A stretch of 22,904 bases of DNA from CAYPZU01 sp964415395 (GCA_964415395.1 CAYPZU010000034.1:1-22904), one strand, 5' to 3'; counted from the stretch's first letter, positions 7,567 through 15,913 are shown. Translations and numbers: made by a program. Notes: generated from the sequence alone by a model not told the origin.

Positions 7567-8681
7567 GCAGCACAGGATCCATCGGAACCAGCACGCTCCA
7601 GGTCGTCCGCCATCTGCCGGAGGAACTGGAAATCGTTGCTTTGGCCGCCAAATCAAATATCGATCTTTTGGAAAAACAGGCGCGCGAGTTCAGGCCGAAA
7701 CTGGTGGCCGTTCATGACCCGGACGCCGCTCTGGAACTGCAAAAACGGCTGCCTGGCACTCCGGTTCTGGCTGGAATGGAAGGGATTGTAACCGCCGCTT
7801 CATTCGAGGGGGCTGATTTTGCGATGCTCGCCATGACTGGCAGCGCGGGGCTTCTCCCTGCGGTGGCGGCCATCGAGGCGGGCAAAGAAATCGGCCTGGC
7901 CAATAAAGAAGTCATGGTGTCGGCCGGCGAGCTGGTGAGCTCTTTGGCCAAGAAAAAGGGAGTCGAAATCCTTCCCGTCGACAGCGAACACTCCGCCCTT
8001 TTCCAGTGTCTGAAAGGAGAAGAGCGGAAGGCGGTCCGCAGACTGATTTTGACCGCGTCGGGCGGCCCCTTTAGGACAAAGAGCCTCGATGAGCTGAACC
8101 GGATCGGCGTCGAGGATGCGCTCGCTCATCCGAACTGGAAAATGGGTCCTAAAGTTACGATCGACAGTTCGACCCTCATGAATAAAGGGTTTGAAATGAT
8201 CGAGGCGAGGTGGCTGTACGGAATTGAGCCGGATAAGATCGAAGCGGTCATCCATCCCCAGAGCAGGGTCCATAGCTGCGTCGAATTCGTCGACGGGTCG
8301 ATTCTGGCCCAAATTTCGGATCCTGATATGGTTCTGCCGATCCAGTACGCTTTAACCTACCCCCGCAGGCTGCCCGGCCTTCTGCCCCCTTACGATTTCA
8401 TTAAAAACGGGACTCTTACGTTCTATCCCCCCGACAAGGAAAAGTTCCTCTGCCTCCACCTTGCTACCGAGGCGATGAAGGCGGGAAAGAGCTATCCGTG
8501 CTATCTGAACGGAGCCAACGAGATTCTGGTCGAGCGGTTCCTTCGGAAAGAGATCTCCTGGAGCGCCATCGGGGCCAAACTCGAAAAATTAATATCTTCC
8601 CACCGGCCGGAGAATCTGCTAACCTTGGAGGCGATTCTTTCAGTGGACCTTCGCGCGCGGCAGGAAGCTGCACGCATTTAA
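7542..8681 (+). CDS. dxr: 1-deoxy-D-xylulose 5-phosphate reductoisomerase
   Basis: The protein has 379 residues, close to the usual 380-400. It converts DXP to 2-C-methyl-D-erythritol 4-phosphate with NADPH, the committed step of the MEP isoprenoid pathway in the cytoplasm. Visible motifs are the NADPH loop GSTGSIGTSTL (residues 9-19), LANKEVMV (119-126), the metal-binding PVDSEHSA (Asp147, Ser148, Glu149), GGPFR (174-178), HPNWKMGPKVTIDSSTLMNK (196-215) and Glu218. The active site is therefore complete. It overlaps ytgD by 25 bases and precedes rseP by 16 bases, as in C. trachomatis, so it is probably co-transcribed with the metal transporter. Confidence 0.96.
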   Translation: MRKRISVLGSTGSIGTSTLQVVRHLPEELEIVALAAKSNIDLLEKQAREFRPKLVAVHDPDAALELQKRLPGTPVLAGMEGIVTAASFEGADFAMLAMTGSAGLLPAVAAIEAGKEIGLANKEVMVSAGELVSSLAKKKGVEILPVDSEHSALFQCLKGEERKAVRRLILTASGGPFRTKSLDELNRIGVEDALAHPNWKMGPKVTIDSSTLMNKGFEMIEARWLYGIEPDKIEAVIHPQSRVHSCVEFVDGSILAQISDPDMVLPIQYALTYPRRLPGLLPPYDFIKNGTLTFYPPDKEKFLCLHLATEAMKAGKSYPCYLNGANEILVERFLRKEISWSAIGAKLEKLISSHRPENLLTLEAILSVDLRARQEAARI

Positions 8682-8697
8682 ACCAAAGTAGCTGCTT

Positions 8698-10626
8698 ATG
8701 GCCTTCAGCCTTATTTATGCCCTGTTCGCGATCCTCGGACTTGGATTCCTCGTCTTTATCCATGAACTCGGACACTACTGGGTGGCCCGGAGGCAGGGGA
8801 TGCGGGTCGAAGCGTTCTCGATTGGCTTCGGCAAGGCGCTCTATTCCTGGGAATGGGACGGAGTGAAATGGCAGATCTGCTGGCTCCCTTTCGGCGGCTA
8901 CGTCAAGATCGCCGGGATGCAGAAAGAGGGGAGCCGCGAGCCGTATGAAATCGCCGACGGCTTCTATGGGAAATCTCCCTGGCAGCGGATCCAGGTCGCT
9001 TTGGCCGGACCTCTTGTCAATATCGCGTTCGCCGTCATCGCATTCACCATCCTTTGGGCCGCAGGCGGCAGAACGAAGCAGTTTTCCGAATTCACTCGCC
9101 GTATCGGCTGGGTCGATCCCCAATCCTCGCTCTACGACCTCGGCGTCCGCCCCGGCGACCTGATCGAAAAATACGACGGCCGCCCCTTCAACGGGTTCAA
9201 GGATCTCTTGATGGCCAGCGTGATGAACGACGACACCACGCAGATCGAAGGAACCAAAGTCGACTATCTTACGGGCGATCATTCGAATTTCAACTACACT
9301 CTCTCGACTTATGAAGACCCCCGCGCGATCAAAGACAAGTTCAGCACGATCGGCGTCCTCTCGCCAGCTCAATACCTCATTTTCCAAAACGGGCTCCCGC
9401 CCGGCTCGCCCATGCTCGCGAGCGGCATCCAGCCCGGCGACCGGATTCTCTGGGCCGACGGGGAAGTGATTTTCTCGGCGCCTCATTTAAGTTCGCTCAT
9501 CAACGAATCGACCGCCTTCCTCACTGTGCAGAGGGGCGGGGAAGTATTCCAGACCAAGGCCCCCCGCGTCCAGATCGACGACCTGAAACTCTCTCTCTAT
9601 GAACGAGGGGAAATCGACGACTGGCAGCATGAAGTGGGGCTGAGAGGCCGCCTCCAGGAACTCTATTTCATTCCGTATAACCTCTCTCCCAGCGCCGTCG
9701 TCGAAGGGCGCATTCCGTTTATCGACGAGGCGGACCAGGCTAAAGCGTTCCAGAAATGCCAGCGCTGCACCTACTTCACTCCGCTTGAAGAAGGGGACAA
9801 AATCCTCGCCGTCGACGGCATTCCGGTTCAATCGGCGCACGACCTGCTCGATAAAATGCAGACCCGCCGCGTTCTCGTGATCGTCGACCGCGATGCGGCA
9901 GCTCTTGAGAAAGTGAGCTGGACCGACGCCGACGCCCAATTCGACCATTTCAATATTGGCCAGCTCGAAGCGATCGTCTCTTCGATCGGCACAAACCGCG
10001 AAATCGATTCATCCGGCGCGCTCAAACTGTTAGCGCCGATCGTTCCGAAGCCGCTTCACGACATGAACATTTCCGCTGAGCAGAAAGCGCGCGTTGCGGA
10101 AGAACTTGCCCAAAACCGGAAAGAGATCGAAGCGATCCAGGATCACAACAAGAGAAGCCAGGCGCTCAGCGGCCTTGAAAAAGACCTCCACCGCGTCGTC
10201 CTCGGCGTTCCTCTCAAAGACAGGTCGGTTGTCTACAACCCAAGCCCCCAGCTGCTTTTCGCCGATGTCTTCAAAGACACGTACCGGACGCTCTACGGAC
10301 TCGTTTCCGGCTGCCTCAACCCGAAATACGTCAGCGGACCCGTGGGCATCGTCCAGGTTGTCCACCACAGCTGGACCCTCGGCGCCAAAGAAGCTCTTTT
10401 CTGGATGGCCGTCATCAGCCTGAACCTCGGCTTGGTCAACCTCCTTCCAATCCCCGTCCTCGACGGCGGCCACATCATGTTCTCGATTCTTGAATCGATC
10501 ACCAAAAGGCCGCTTCGCGCGAAAACCATGGAACGGCTCATCATCCCGTTCGTCGGACTGCTGATCGCTCTCTTCATTTACATCACCTACCAGGACCTTG
10601 TCCGGTTATTCGGTAAATTTTTCTAA
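8698..10626 (+). CDS. rseP: Site-2 zinc metalloprotease RseP/YaeL (regulated intramembrane proteolysis)
   Basis: The protein has 642 residues, longer than the approximately 450 of E. coli RseP and similar to the chlamydial YaeL of about 620. The zinc motif HELGH is at residues 22-26 in the first membrane segment. The second catalytic motif, with PVLDGGH and Asp589, is in a C-terminal segment. Between them lie three PDZ-like cores, at about residues 149 (GVRPGDLIEKYDG), 243 (GIQPGDRILWADG) and 361-373 (EEGDKILAVDG), plus a charged helical stretch at about 460-505. The enzyme cuts transmembrane substrates such as anti-sigma factors or signal peptide remnants. The substrate here is unknown. There is no obvious Shine-Dalgarno in the 16-base gap after dxr. 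Confidence 0.95.
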   Translation: MAFSLIYALFAILGLGFLVFIHELGHYWVARRQGMRVEAFSIGFGKALYSWEWDGVKWQICWLPFGGYVKIAGMQKEGSREPYEIADGFYGKSPWQRIQVALAGPLVNIAFAVIAFTILWAAGGRTKQFSEFTRRIGWVDPQSSLYDLGVRPGDLIEKYDGRPFNGFKDLLMASVMNDDTTQIEGTKVDYLTGDHSNFNYTLSTYEDPRAIKDKFSTIGVLSPAQYLIFQNGLPPGSPMLASGIQPGDRILWADGEVIFSAPHLSSLINESTAFLTVQRGGEVFQTKAPRVQIDDLKLSLYERGEIDDWQHEVGLRGRLQELYFIPYNLSPSAVVEGRIPFIDEADQAKAFQKCQRCTYFTPLEEGDKILAVDGIPVQSAHDLLDKMQTRRVLVIVDRDAAALEKVSWTDADAQFDHFNIGQLEAIVSSIGTNREIDSSGALKLLAPIVPKPLHDMNISAEQKARVAEELAQNRKEIEAIQDHNKRSQALSGLEKDLHRVVLGVPLKDRSVVYNPSPQLLFADVFKDTYRTLYGLVSGCLNPKYVSGPVGIVQVVHHSWTLGAKEALFWMAVISLNLGLVNLLPIPVLDGGHIMFSILESITKRPLRAKTMERLIIPFVGLLIALFIYITYQDLVRLFGKFF

Positions 10627-10634
10627 TAATTTGT

Positions 10635-11312
10635 ATGGCATCCTCCCTCCGTGAAGTTTCGTATCAGCCCGACAGGGTTGCGTTCAATCAGGATCAGTGC
10701 GCCGTCTGTCTCGATCCCTTCGCAAACAGTCAGAGGGTGACCGAGCTGGCCTGCAGGCATATTTTCCATAGCAGCTGCATCCCGGAAAGCGTGGCTCAGT
10801 GCCCAACCTGCCGCGATCCGATCGAAGGACGGATCCAGCATCAGGTTCAAGTTCACAACGGCCACTCCTTTCTTCAGCGTATGTTTTCTGTAGATCCGAT
10901 CGCCTTGAATCAACGTTTGGAAAAGCGGGCCCGTGGAAGTATTTTCGATCCCCATTTTGGGAGAGAAGTTTTGCAGGACGACCTTCTCAATATAGCCAGA
11001 GGGATTGTTTTGGGAGATGAGGTCTCATTAGAAGTTCGGCAAAGAGCGGATGCGTTGTTTCTGCAGGCCGAAATGCGCTGCATGAACGGGATGAACCGGT
11101 TTCAGAGAACTCTCCATATTCAATCTACAGGACAAGCTCGCAGGCTGCTGGAAATCTCCGAAAATCCCGAATGGGGATCCGAATTGTCCCGGAGAGTGGC
11201 GAGAGAATACAGAACGGATGAGCGAAGAGCGGTCGTTGCTGCTTTAACAGCGCTGATGGCGCTCTGTTTCTGGATCTGGTCCCGCCGTCCCGCTCATGCC
11301 GCTTTCAGCTAA
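10635..11312 (+). CDS. RING-H2 finger protein with C-terminal membrane anchor, candidate E3 ubiquitin ligase effector
   Basis: The protein has 225 residues. Residues 22-59 form a complete C3H2C3 ligand set: Cys22, Cys25, Cys40, His42, His45, Cys48, Cys56 and Cys59, with spacings x2, x14, x1, x2, x2, x7 and x2. This is the eukaryotic RING-H2 pattern used by E3 ubiquitin ligases to bind E2 enzymes. The final spacing is shorter than the common x10. The middle (75-195) is charged and helical, with no family I recognise. Residues 197-215 are a single hydrophobic segment followed by RRPAHAAFS, so the protein may be tail-anchored. It starts 8 bases after rseP, without a visible Shine-Dalgarno. Bacteria lack a canonical ubiquitin system, so a host-directed role is inferred. 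Confidence 0.78.
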   Translation: MASSLREVSYQPDRVAFNQDQCAVCLDPFANSQRVTELACRHIFHSSCIPESVAQCPTCRDPIEGRIQHQVQVHNGHSFLQRMFSVDPIALNQRLEKRARGSIFDPHFGREVLQDDLLNIARGIVLGDEVSLEVRQRADALFLQAEMRCMNGMNRFQRTLHIQSTGQARRLLEISENPEWGSELSRRVAREYRTDERRAVVAALTALMALCFWIWSRRPAHAAFS

Positions 11313-11356
11313 AGCATTCCATTGAGTATAGTATCCGCTCTAGTTTTGGAGTGGAT

Positions 11357-12910
11357 ATGCGGTTTTTGATTCTAGTTGTTCCGTTTTTTCTTTTTGCCGG
11401 ATGGGCGGAAGAAACGCTTGAGAAGATGACTCTCGAGGAGAAGATCGGGCAGCTTTTCGTTGCGCCAGCCTGTCCTTTGCGCGAAGAGGATCACTGGGAA
11501 GACTGGCTTCGCCTGATGCGGGAAATGCATATCGGCAACGCCATTTTGAAACATTCCGATCCGCTCCGCCAGGCGGCATTTCTCAACCGGCTTCAGAATG
11601 AATCCCAGCTGCCTCTGCTTGTCACTGCCGATGCCGAATGGGGTCTTTCGATGCGGATGGCAAATACAATCGTCTACCCTCGCAACATGACCCTTGGAGC
11701 GATTTCCGATTCCGCGCAGATCTACCGGCTCGGCAAAGAGATCGCCCGCCAGGCCCGCCTTGTCGGCATCCACATGAACCTGGCTCCTGTCGCCGACGTG
11801 AATAATAACCCGAAAAACCCGATCATCCACATGCGCTCCTTCGGAGAAGATCCCGAAGCGGTGGCGCGCCATGTGTCCGCTTTCGCCAAAGGGATGCAGG
11901 ATGGGGGAATTCTCGCTTGCGTCAAACACTTTCCCGGGCATGGCGACACGGCGGTCGACTCGCACCACGATCTGCCCTTTATTCCCTACGGATGGGAGAG
12001 GCTTGAGTCTGTCGAGCTGGTTCCATTCAAGCGGGCGATCGGGGAGGGGGCTGCAGCAGTGATGAGCGCCCACCTTCAGGTTCCGTGCATCGACGAAGAA
12101 TTTCCTACTTCGCTTTCTCCCGCCTGTTTGAAAGGACTCCTTCGGAAAGAAATGGAATTTACCGGGCTGATCGTCAGCGACGCCCTCAATATGAGCGCTC
12201 TGACGAAGAACTATTCGACTGAGGAAATCGCTATTTTTGCTCGTCTCGCCGGATGCGATCTTCTTCTCTTTGGAGACCACATCGCTCCGCATATCGACAA
12301 GCTGATGCGCGAAGATATCCCGCGCGCCTATGCTGCGCTCAAGAAAGGATATGAGCAAGGGCGTCTCGACCGCGCCGAGCTGGATGAGAGCGTTCTCCGG
12401 ATTTTACGCTCGAAAGAAAAATTGGGACTCCATCTTGCGCGCCAAATTTCTACAGAAAATCTTTTGGAGCAGCTCCATACCCAGGAAGCGGTTCAGTTGA
12501 AACAGGAGCTCTACCAGCAGGCGGTGACGCTCGTCGGCGAGCCTGTCGTCCTGAGCCAACAGGCCGCTTATGTCTCCGTCGGGGGCAAGGATGGAATGGG
12601 GGTATTTTTCCGGACGATTGTTTCAGTTAAAGAGGATTTGGAAAGATTCGAGCAGGTGGTCTTCGCGCTCCGCGAACTCAATTTGCGCAGCGAGAATTTC
12701 GGGATCCCGCTCGAAGTTCTTCAAGCAATTGAAGCGTGCGGGGACAGGGCTGTCGTCTGCCTTTTCGGAACGCCGTATGCTTTAAAGCTTTTGACCCGCT
12801 GCAGATCGGTTCTGGTCGGCTATGAGAATGATCCTGAGGCTGAAAAGGCGGTTTTCCGGGTGCTGGAGGGCGTCGAAAAGCCGCAGGGAAAGCTCCCTGT
12901 CTCTCCTTAA
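11357..12910 (+). CDS. nagZ: Exported family 3 glycoside hydrolase, NagZ-like beta-N-acetylhexosaminidase
   Basis: The protein has 517 residues from the ATG at 11357, which has a TTGGAG Shine-Dalgarno 5 bases upstream. The GTG at 11351 is less likely because it overlaps that site. Residues 1-17 are a signal peptide (MRFLILVVPF...GWA). The GH3 domain shows KHFPGHGDT at 190-198, with the His195-Asp197 general-acid dyad of NagZ, and VSDALNM with Asp275 as nucleophile. NagZ cleaves N-acetylglucosamine from muropeptides or cell-wall fragments. Residues of about 370-517 form a second domain absent from the roughly 340-residue E. coli enzyme and reminiscent of two-domain Gram-positive NagZ. The signal peptide suggests periplasmic action. 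Its stop codon overlaps that of the converging dipeptidase. Confidence 0.88.
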   Translation: MRFLILVVPFFLFAGWAEETLEKMTLEEKIGQLFVAPACPLREEDHWEDWLRLMREMHIGNAILKHSDPLRQAAFLNRLQNESQLPLLVTADAEWGLSMRMANTIVYPRNMTLGAISDSAQIYRLGKEIARQARLVGIHMNLAPVADVNNNPKNPIIHMRSFGEDPEAVARHVSAFAKGMQDGGILACVKHFPGHGDTAVDSHHDLPFIPYGWERLESVELVPFKRAIGEGAAAVMSAHLQVPCIDEEFPTSLSPACLKGLLRKEMEFTGLIVSDALNMSALTKNYSTEEIAIFARLAGCDLLLFGDHIAPHIDKLMREDIPRAYAALKKGYEQGRLDRAELDESVLRILRSKEKLGLHLARQISTENLLEQLHTQEAVQLKQELYQQAVTLVGEPVVLSQQAAYVSVGGKDGMGVFFRTIVSVKEDLERFEQVVFALRELNLRSENFGIPLEVLQAIEACGDRAVVCLFGTPYALKLLTRCRSVLVGYENDPEAEKAVFRVLEGVEKPQGKLPVSP

Positions 12911-13830
12911 ATGGGAAGATTCAGGAACCGGAAAACGTTTTGGTAAAAGAGCTTTTTCATCTGGTGGTTCGACAGCTTCCCGTGAAGAAGCTCAAGAAGT
13001 CTCGGGTAGCAGGAAGAATTGTCGAAGTGATTTAGATAGAATGGTTTAAGGTAATTCAGTTCTGGCGGCGAATCGCCGTCGTAGAAGAAATCGGCCCCAA
13101 AGCAGAGAGAATTCATTCCTCCCAGCTTCTGGGCATGCTCGATGTGGCGGAGGAAGGCGGCAGGGTCCGGCCCGAGAAACGGGCGGACGAAGTTCAGCCC
13201 GACCAACCCTTTGCGCCTGAAAATTTCCTGGGCGATCGAGTCGGGAAGGTTCCGGGGATGGTCGGCGATCGCGCGGAAATTGGAGTGGCTGGCGATCACG
13301 CCGATCTGAAAGGCGCTCCGGTCGATCGTATTGAGAATCTCTTCAGCCAGAAGATCGGAAGTGTGGCTTAAATCGATCGCGATCCCTTTTCCGTTCATCC
13401 ACTGAAGCAGGGTTTCTCCGTCTGGTTTAAGGCCGATATCCGATTCGTTTCCGCCGCCGAAACGGTTTTCGCCGTTCCATGTAAGGCTGATGTAGGCGAT
13501 CGGACCCGCTTCATTCTGCCATCGCTCCAGCCGTTCGAGCGCTTGGGCGAGGGGCTCGGCTTCTTCGCAAAAAGAAGAGCCGTTTTCAATCGCAAGGGCT
13601 AATTGAATTTGTTTTCCGTATCGGGAGATGAGTTGCTTGAAGATTTCAACCTGCCGCTCGCCCAGTTTCGAGCTTCCTGGGGCGGTGATCGCAAAGTTGG
13701 CCAAAACCTGGAGGGAAACTCCTCCCTGTTTCATTTGGCCGATTGAAGCTCTTGATTCCGGGTCTTCGGCGTTCCGTCCGGGATTGATCAGGTAGGATAA
13801 AAGATCGCAATGAAGATCGGCCGATTTCAT
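12907..13830 (-). CDS. Membrane dipeptidase family protein (peptidase M19, renal dipeptidase-like)
   Basis: The protein has 307 residues. Zinc ligands of the M19 family are recognisable: His7 and Asp9 in LHCD, Glu82 in AIENG, His156 in LSHTS, His182 in SHSNF, and Asp247 in a GADF segment. HPRN (191-194) is the usual segment after the second His. M19 enzymes cleave dipeptides, often with a D-amino acid at the C-terminal position. No signal peptide is visible, so it probably acts in the cytoplasm. It converges on nagZ with stop codons sharing bases 12908-12909, leaving no room for a terminator. A muropeptide-recycling role beside NagZ is an inference. The start has a G-rich stretch (GGGGGT) directly before the ATG as a possible ribosome site. 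Confidence 0.9.
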   Translation of the reverse strand: MKSADLHCDLLSYLINPGRNAEDPESRASIGQMKQGGVSLQVLANFAITAPGSSKLGERQVEIFKQLISRYGKQIQLALAIENGSSFCEEAEPLAQALERLERWQNEAGPIAYISLTWNGENRFGGGNESDIGLKPDGETLLQWMNGKGIAIDLSHTSDLLAEEILNTIDRSAFQIGVIASHSNFRAIADHPRNLPDSIAQEIFRRKGLVGLNFVRPFLGPDPAAFLRHIEHAQKLGGMNSLCFGADFFYDGDSPPELNYLKPFYLNHFDNSSCYPRLLELLHGKLSNHQMKKLFYQNVFRFLNLPI

Positions 13831-13857
13831 ACCCCCAAAGTACCAGCGGAACTAGAA

Positions 13858-13885
13858 AAGAGAAAGGCCTTTCGGCCTTTCTCTT
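13858..13885 (-). terminator. Intrinsic terminator of the Ala/Pro-rich gene
   Basis: A perfect 12-bp stem (13858-13869 with 13874-13885) has a 4-base loop, read as GAAA on the minus strand. The minus strand continues with a T-rich run into ttctag. It lies 15 bases past the stop of the gene ending at 13900. Confidence 0.8.
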
Positions 13886-13899
13886 CAGAGGGAATTAGA

Positions 13900-15177
13900 T
13901 TATTTAGGGTTCTTTCCTTTCCCCTTTCCACTTCCTGGCTGGACGGCAGCCTGGCTCGAGTATCTTTGCGAGGGAAGGGGTCCTCTTACAGGTCTTCCAT
14001 TTCCAGCAGTCCCAGGAAGAGGGGGGAATTCCTCTTTTCTGTCTTCTTGAGGAGCAGGTGCTGCGGGTGCCGGTGCTGCAGCAGCCAATACGGGTTGAGA
14101 GACTGATGCAGGAGCGGGTGCTGGCTGCGGCGGGACTTGAATGGCAGAGTCTGTAGTTAAAGATACTGGAGGCGCTTCAACTAATTGCACAGGAGCTTCA
14201 ACCAAACTCTCTTGAGGGGCAGGCGCTGGTGCCGGAGCAGCAGCGGCTGGAGCCGGAGCAGCAGGCGCTGGAGCAGCAGGAGCAGGAGCGGCAGCGGCGG
14301 GTTCTGGAGCCGGAGCGGCAGCGGCTGGAGCTGGGGCGGCTATCGCAAGTTCAGAGACTGGCGCTGAAACCGCTGGAGCCGAAGGCCCGGCTTCAAAGTG
14401 AGGGGCTACTGCGTCGGATCCGTCAAGGGCGATACTTTGAGTAAGACCTTGCAGCTCTTCCAAAAGTTCTGTCAGGCGCTCGACCTCTACCTGGGCCGTA
14501 TCATCATCTGCTTCCTCAATATTCGCGGCAGCAAGAGGTTCGGCGGCGGGGGCTGCTGCGGGAGCCGCTGCAAGTTCTTCCACTTCTTTGACGCGAACGG
14601 CGATTGCATCGTCGAGATAGGCTTTGGAGAATACGTTCAGCCCTGAGAGGCCCATGGTAGCCAGCCCCAATTTGGCGTAGAAGTAACCCAGAGCGTTATT
14701 GAGGCTGTTCCCTGTCGGCTTGATCTGGAGGAGAATGTTTCTTCTCAGAGCGTCTACCCGCGTGGCCAGCCGATCCAGGTGGGGGAGGATTTCCTCTCTG
14801 AGCTGGGCGTTGCGCTTGATCCACTTGATAGGGAATCCTGCCTGGGCCATCGTTTGCAAGTCGGCTCCGCTGACGGGAGAGCGGGTGACTCCCACAATGA
14901 TTTTTCCAAGGACCGCGAACACTTCGTTCGCCTGGTCTCTCGCTTTCCGGAAATTGCGGTACCGGTCGACTTCTGTCATCATCTGGGATCTAAGCTGCTC
15001 TTTTCCTACCTGATCGTATTGGCCGGTATAGAGGTTGGTTGTTAAGACGTCCCAATCTCCTTTCGCAGAGTTGATGCTCCGGTTTTGATCCGCCAGAAAC
15101 CCCTTGTACCGTCTGTAGGTTTGGATCGCATCGGAAACTTGAACGCTGAACGTTTGTAAACCTGCTGGATTTGCCAT
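13900..15177 (-). CDS. Ala/Pro-rich low-complexity protein of unknown function
   Basis: The protein has 425 residues from the ATG at 15177 (MANPAGLQTF), chosen because a GAGG Shine-Dalgarno lies 6 bases upstream. The frame is open to 15243 but that part lacks a ribosome site. Residues 1-200 are helical and charged, with a weakly hydrophobic stretch near 162-188. Residues of about 230-260 look like a short amphipathic coiled coil (VERLTELLEELQ). Residues of about 270-330 and 355-378 are runs of Ala-Pro, probably an extended flexible rod. The tail contains EEFPPLPG (FPPLP at 384-388), then a Gly/Lys-rich basic end (GKGKGKNPK). There is no signal peptide. I recognise no domain. A secreted or structural role is possible but not shown. 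Confidence 0.75.
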   Translation of the reverse strand: MANPAGLQTFSVQVSDAIQTYRRYKGFLADQNRSINSAKGDWDVLTTNLYTGQYDQVGKEQLRSQMMTEVDRYRNFRKARDQANEVFAVLGKIIVGVTRSPVSGADLQTMAQAGFPIKWIKRNAQLREEILPHLDRLATRVDALRRNILLQIKPTGNSLNNALGYFYAKLGLATMGLSGLNVFSKAYLDDAIAVRVKEVEELAAAPAAAPAAEPLAAANIEEADDDTAQVEVERLTELLEELQGLTQSIALDGSDAVAPHFEAGPSAPAVSAPVSELAIAAPAPAAAAPAPEPAAAAPAPAAPAPAAPAPAAAAPAPAPAPQESLVEAPVQLVEAPPVSLTTDSAIQVPPQPAPAPASVSQPVLAAAAPAPAAPAPQEDRKEEFPPLPGTAGNGRPVRGPLPSQRYSSQAAVQPGSGKGKGKNPK

Positions 15178-15395
15178 AAGTTGCCTCGTTTTTTGGTTTT
15201 CGGTTTCCCTCAATCTGTTAGAGGAAGCCGATTTATGTACCACAAAGTCGCATATTTCTTTAAAGGAAAATTTATATCGTCTTAAAATATTTATTTTTCC
15301 TTCGTAAAATGTTGAATTTCTAATTATTAGTAATTAAGTTGAAAATATAGTTAATAAAATGTTTTAAATATGGATGTGGGCAATTTGGTGTAATT
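15178..15395. promoter_or_regulatory. Very AT-rich divergent intergenic region
   Basis: The stretch separates the divergent Ala/Pro-rich gene and the small exported protein. About 15245-15375 is far richer in A and T than its surroundings. It includes the palindromic arms TAATTA-TTAG-TAATTA (15321-15336), an operator-like site. Several -10-like hexamers occur, but I cannot pick a convincing -35/-10 pair for either gene. Confidence 0.35.
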
Positions 15396-15872
15396 ATGAA
15401 GCTGGCTATTTGCGTGGCTGCTGTCGCCGCACTCCTTGGGATGTGTACGAACAGCTTTTCGAAAAAAATGGTGGTGGCGGTCGACCAGGTGATTGAATAT
15501 CAGGTCGATGGAGATCAATACGCCGTGGTGATCGTCCAGGACGGAGTCAGTTCTTCAGAAGCTAAAAAAATGGCGCGCCAAAGGGCCGCTGAGATCACGG
15601 TCCAGTCTGGAAACCGTTATTTCACGGTCGATTCCGAAGTGGAGACGCAGGTGATGAAGTCGGATCAGGCCTGGCCGAACAACCAGCAATTCTACGGGAA
15701 CATGTATCAGGAATTGATCATCGAAGGGGACTTCAACAAGGAGCGGCTGCAGCGCCAGTCGATTCCCGATGCGAATATGTACCCTGCGACGCGCCTGCTC
15801 TTTACGGTTCATCCAAGCAAACCGAAGGGCAAATCGATCGATGCGTGCACGCTGACAGACTGCAATAAATAG
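15396..15872 (+). CDS. Small exported protein of unknown function
   Basis: The protein has 158 residues. Residues 1-22 form a signal peptide (MKLAICVAAVAALLGMC...). The LGMC segment is a poor lipobox because Met precedes Cys17, so lipidation is uncertain. The mature part alternates beta-like strands with a helical segment at about 53-66 (SSEAKKMARQRAAEIT), followed by GNRYFTVDSEVE. This RAAEIT...G.RYF pattern is reminiscent of the small CC0125/CC1285-type lipoproteins, but the resemblance is weak. The C-terminus carries a CTLTDC pair that could form a disulfide. It stands alone between an AT-rich region and the dnaK terminator, with stop codons of this gene and dnaK only about 40 bases apart. 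There is no clear Shine-Dalgarno. Confidence 0.75.
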   Translation: MKLAICVAAVAALLGMCTNSFSKKMVVAVDQVIEYQVDGDQYAVVIVQDGVSSSEAKKMARQRAAEITVQSGNRYFTVDSEVETQVMKSDQAWPNNQQFYGNMYQELIIEGDFNKERLQRQSIPDANMYPATRLLFTVHPSKPKGKSIDACTLTDCNK

Positions 15873-15903
15873 AAAAAAAAGGGGATCCTGAACGGGATCC
15901 CCT
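15873..15903 (-). terminator. Intrinsic terminator of the hrcA-grpE-dnaK operon
   Basis: A stem of GGGGATCC with GGATCCCC (15881-15888 with 15895-15902, plus one A-T pair) has a 6-base loop. On the minus strand it is followed by eight T residues (15880-15873). It lies just after the dnaK stop at 15914. The plus-strand side lacks a T-tract. Confidence 0.85.
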
Positions 15904-15913
15904 CTAAGAACGA

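Noticed and set aside
14211..14345. Possible DNA repeat array or CRISPR in the Ala/Pro region
   Set aside because: The periodicity comes from codons for alternating Ala and Pro. Units are irregular and there are no spacers.
14185..14444. Plus-strand Arg/Ser- and Gln/Glu-rich short frames
   Set aside because: They are shadows of the Ala-Pro repeat coding sequence on the minus strand.
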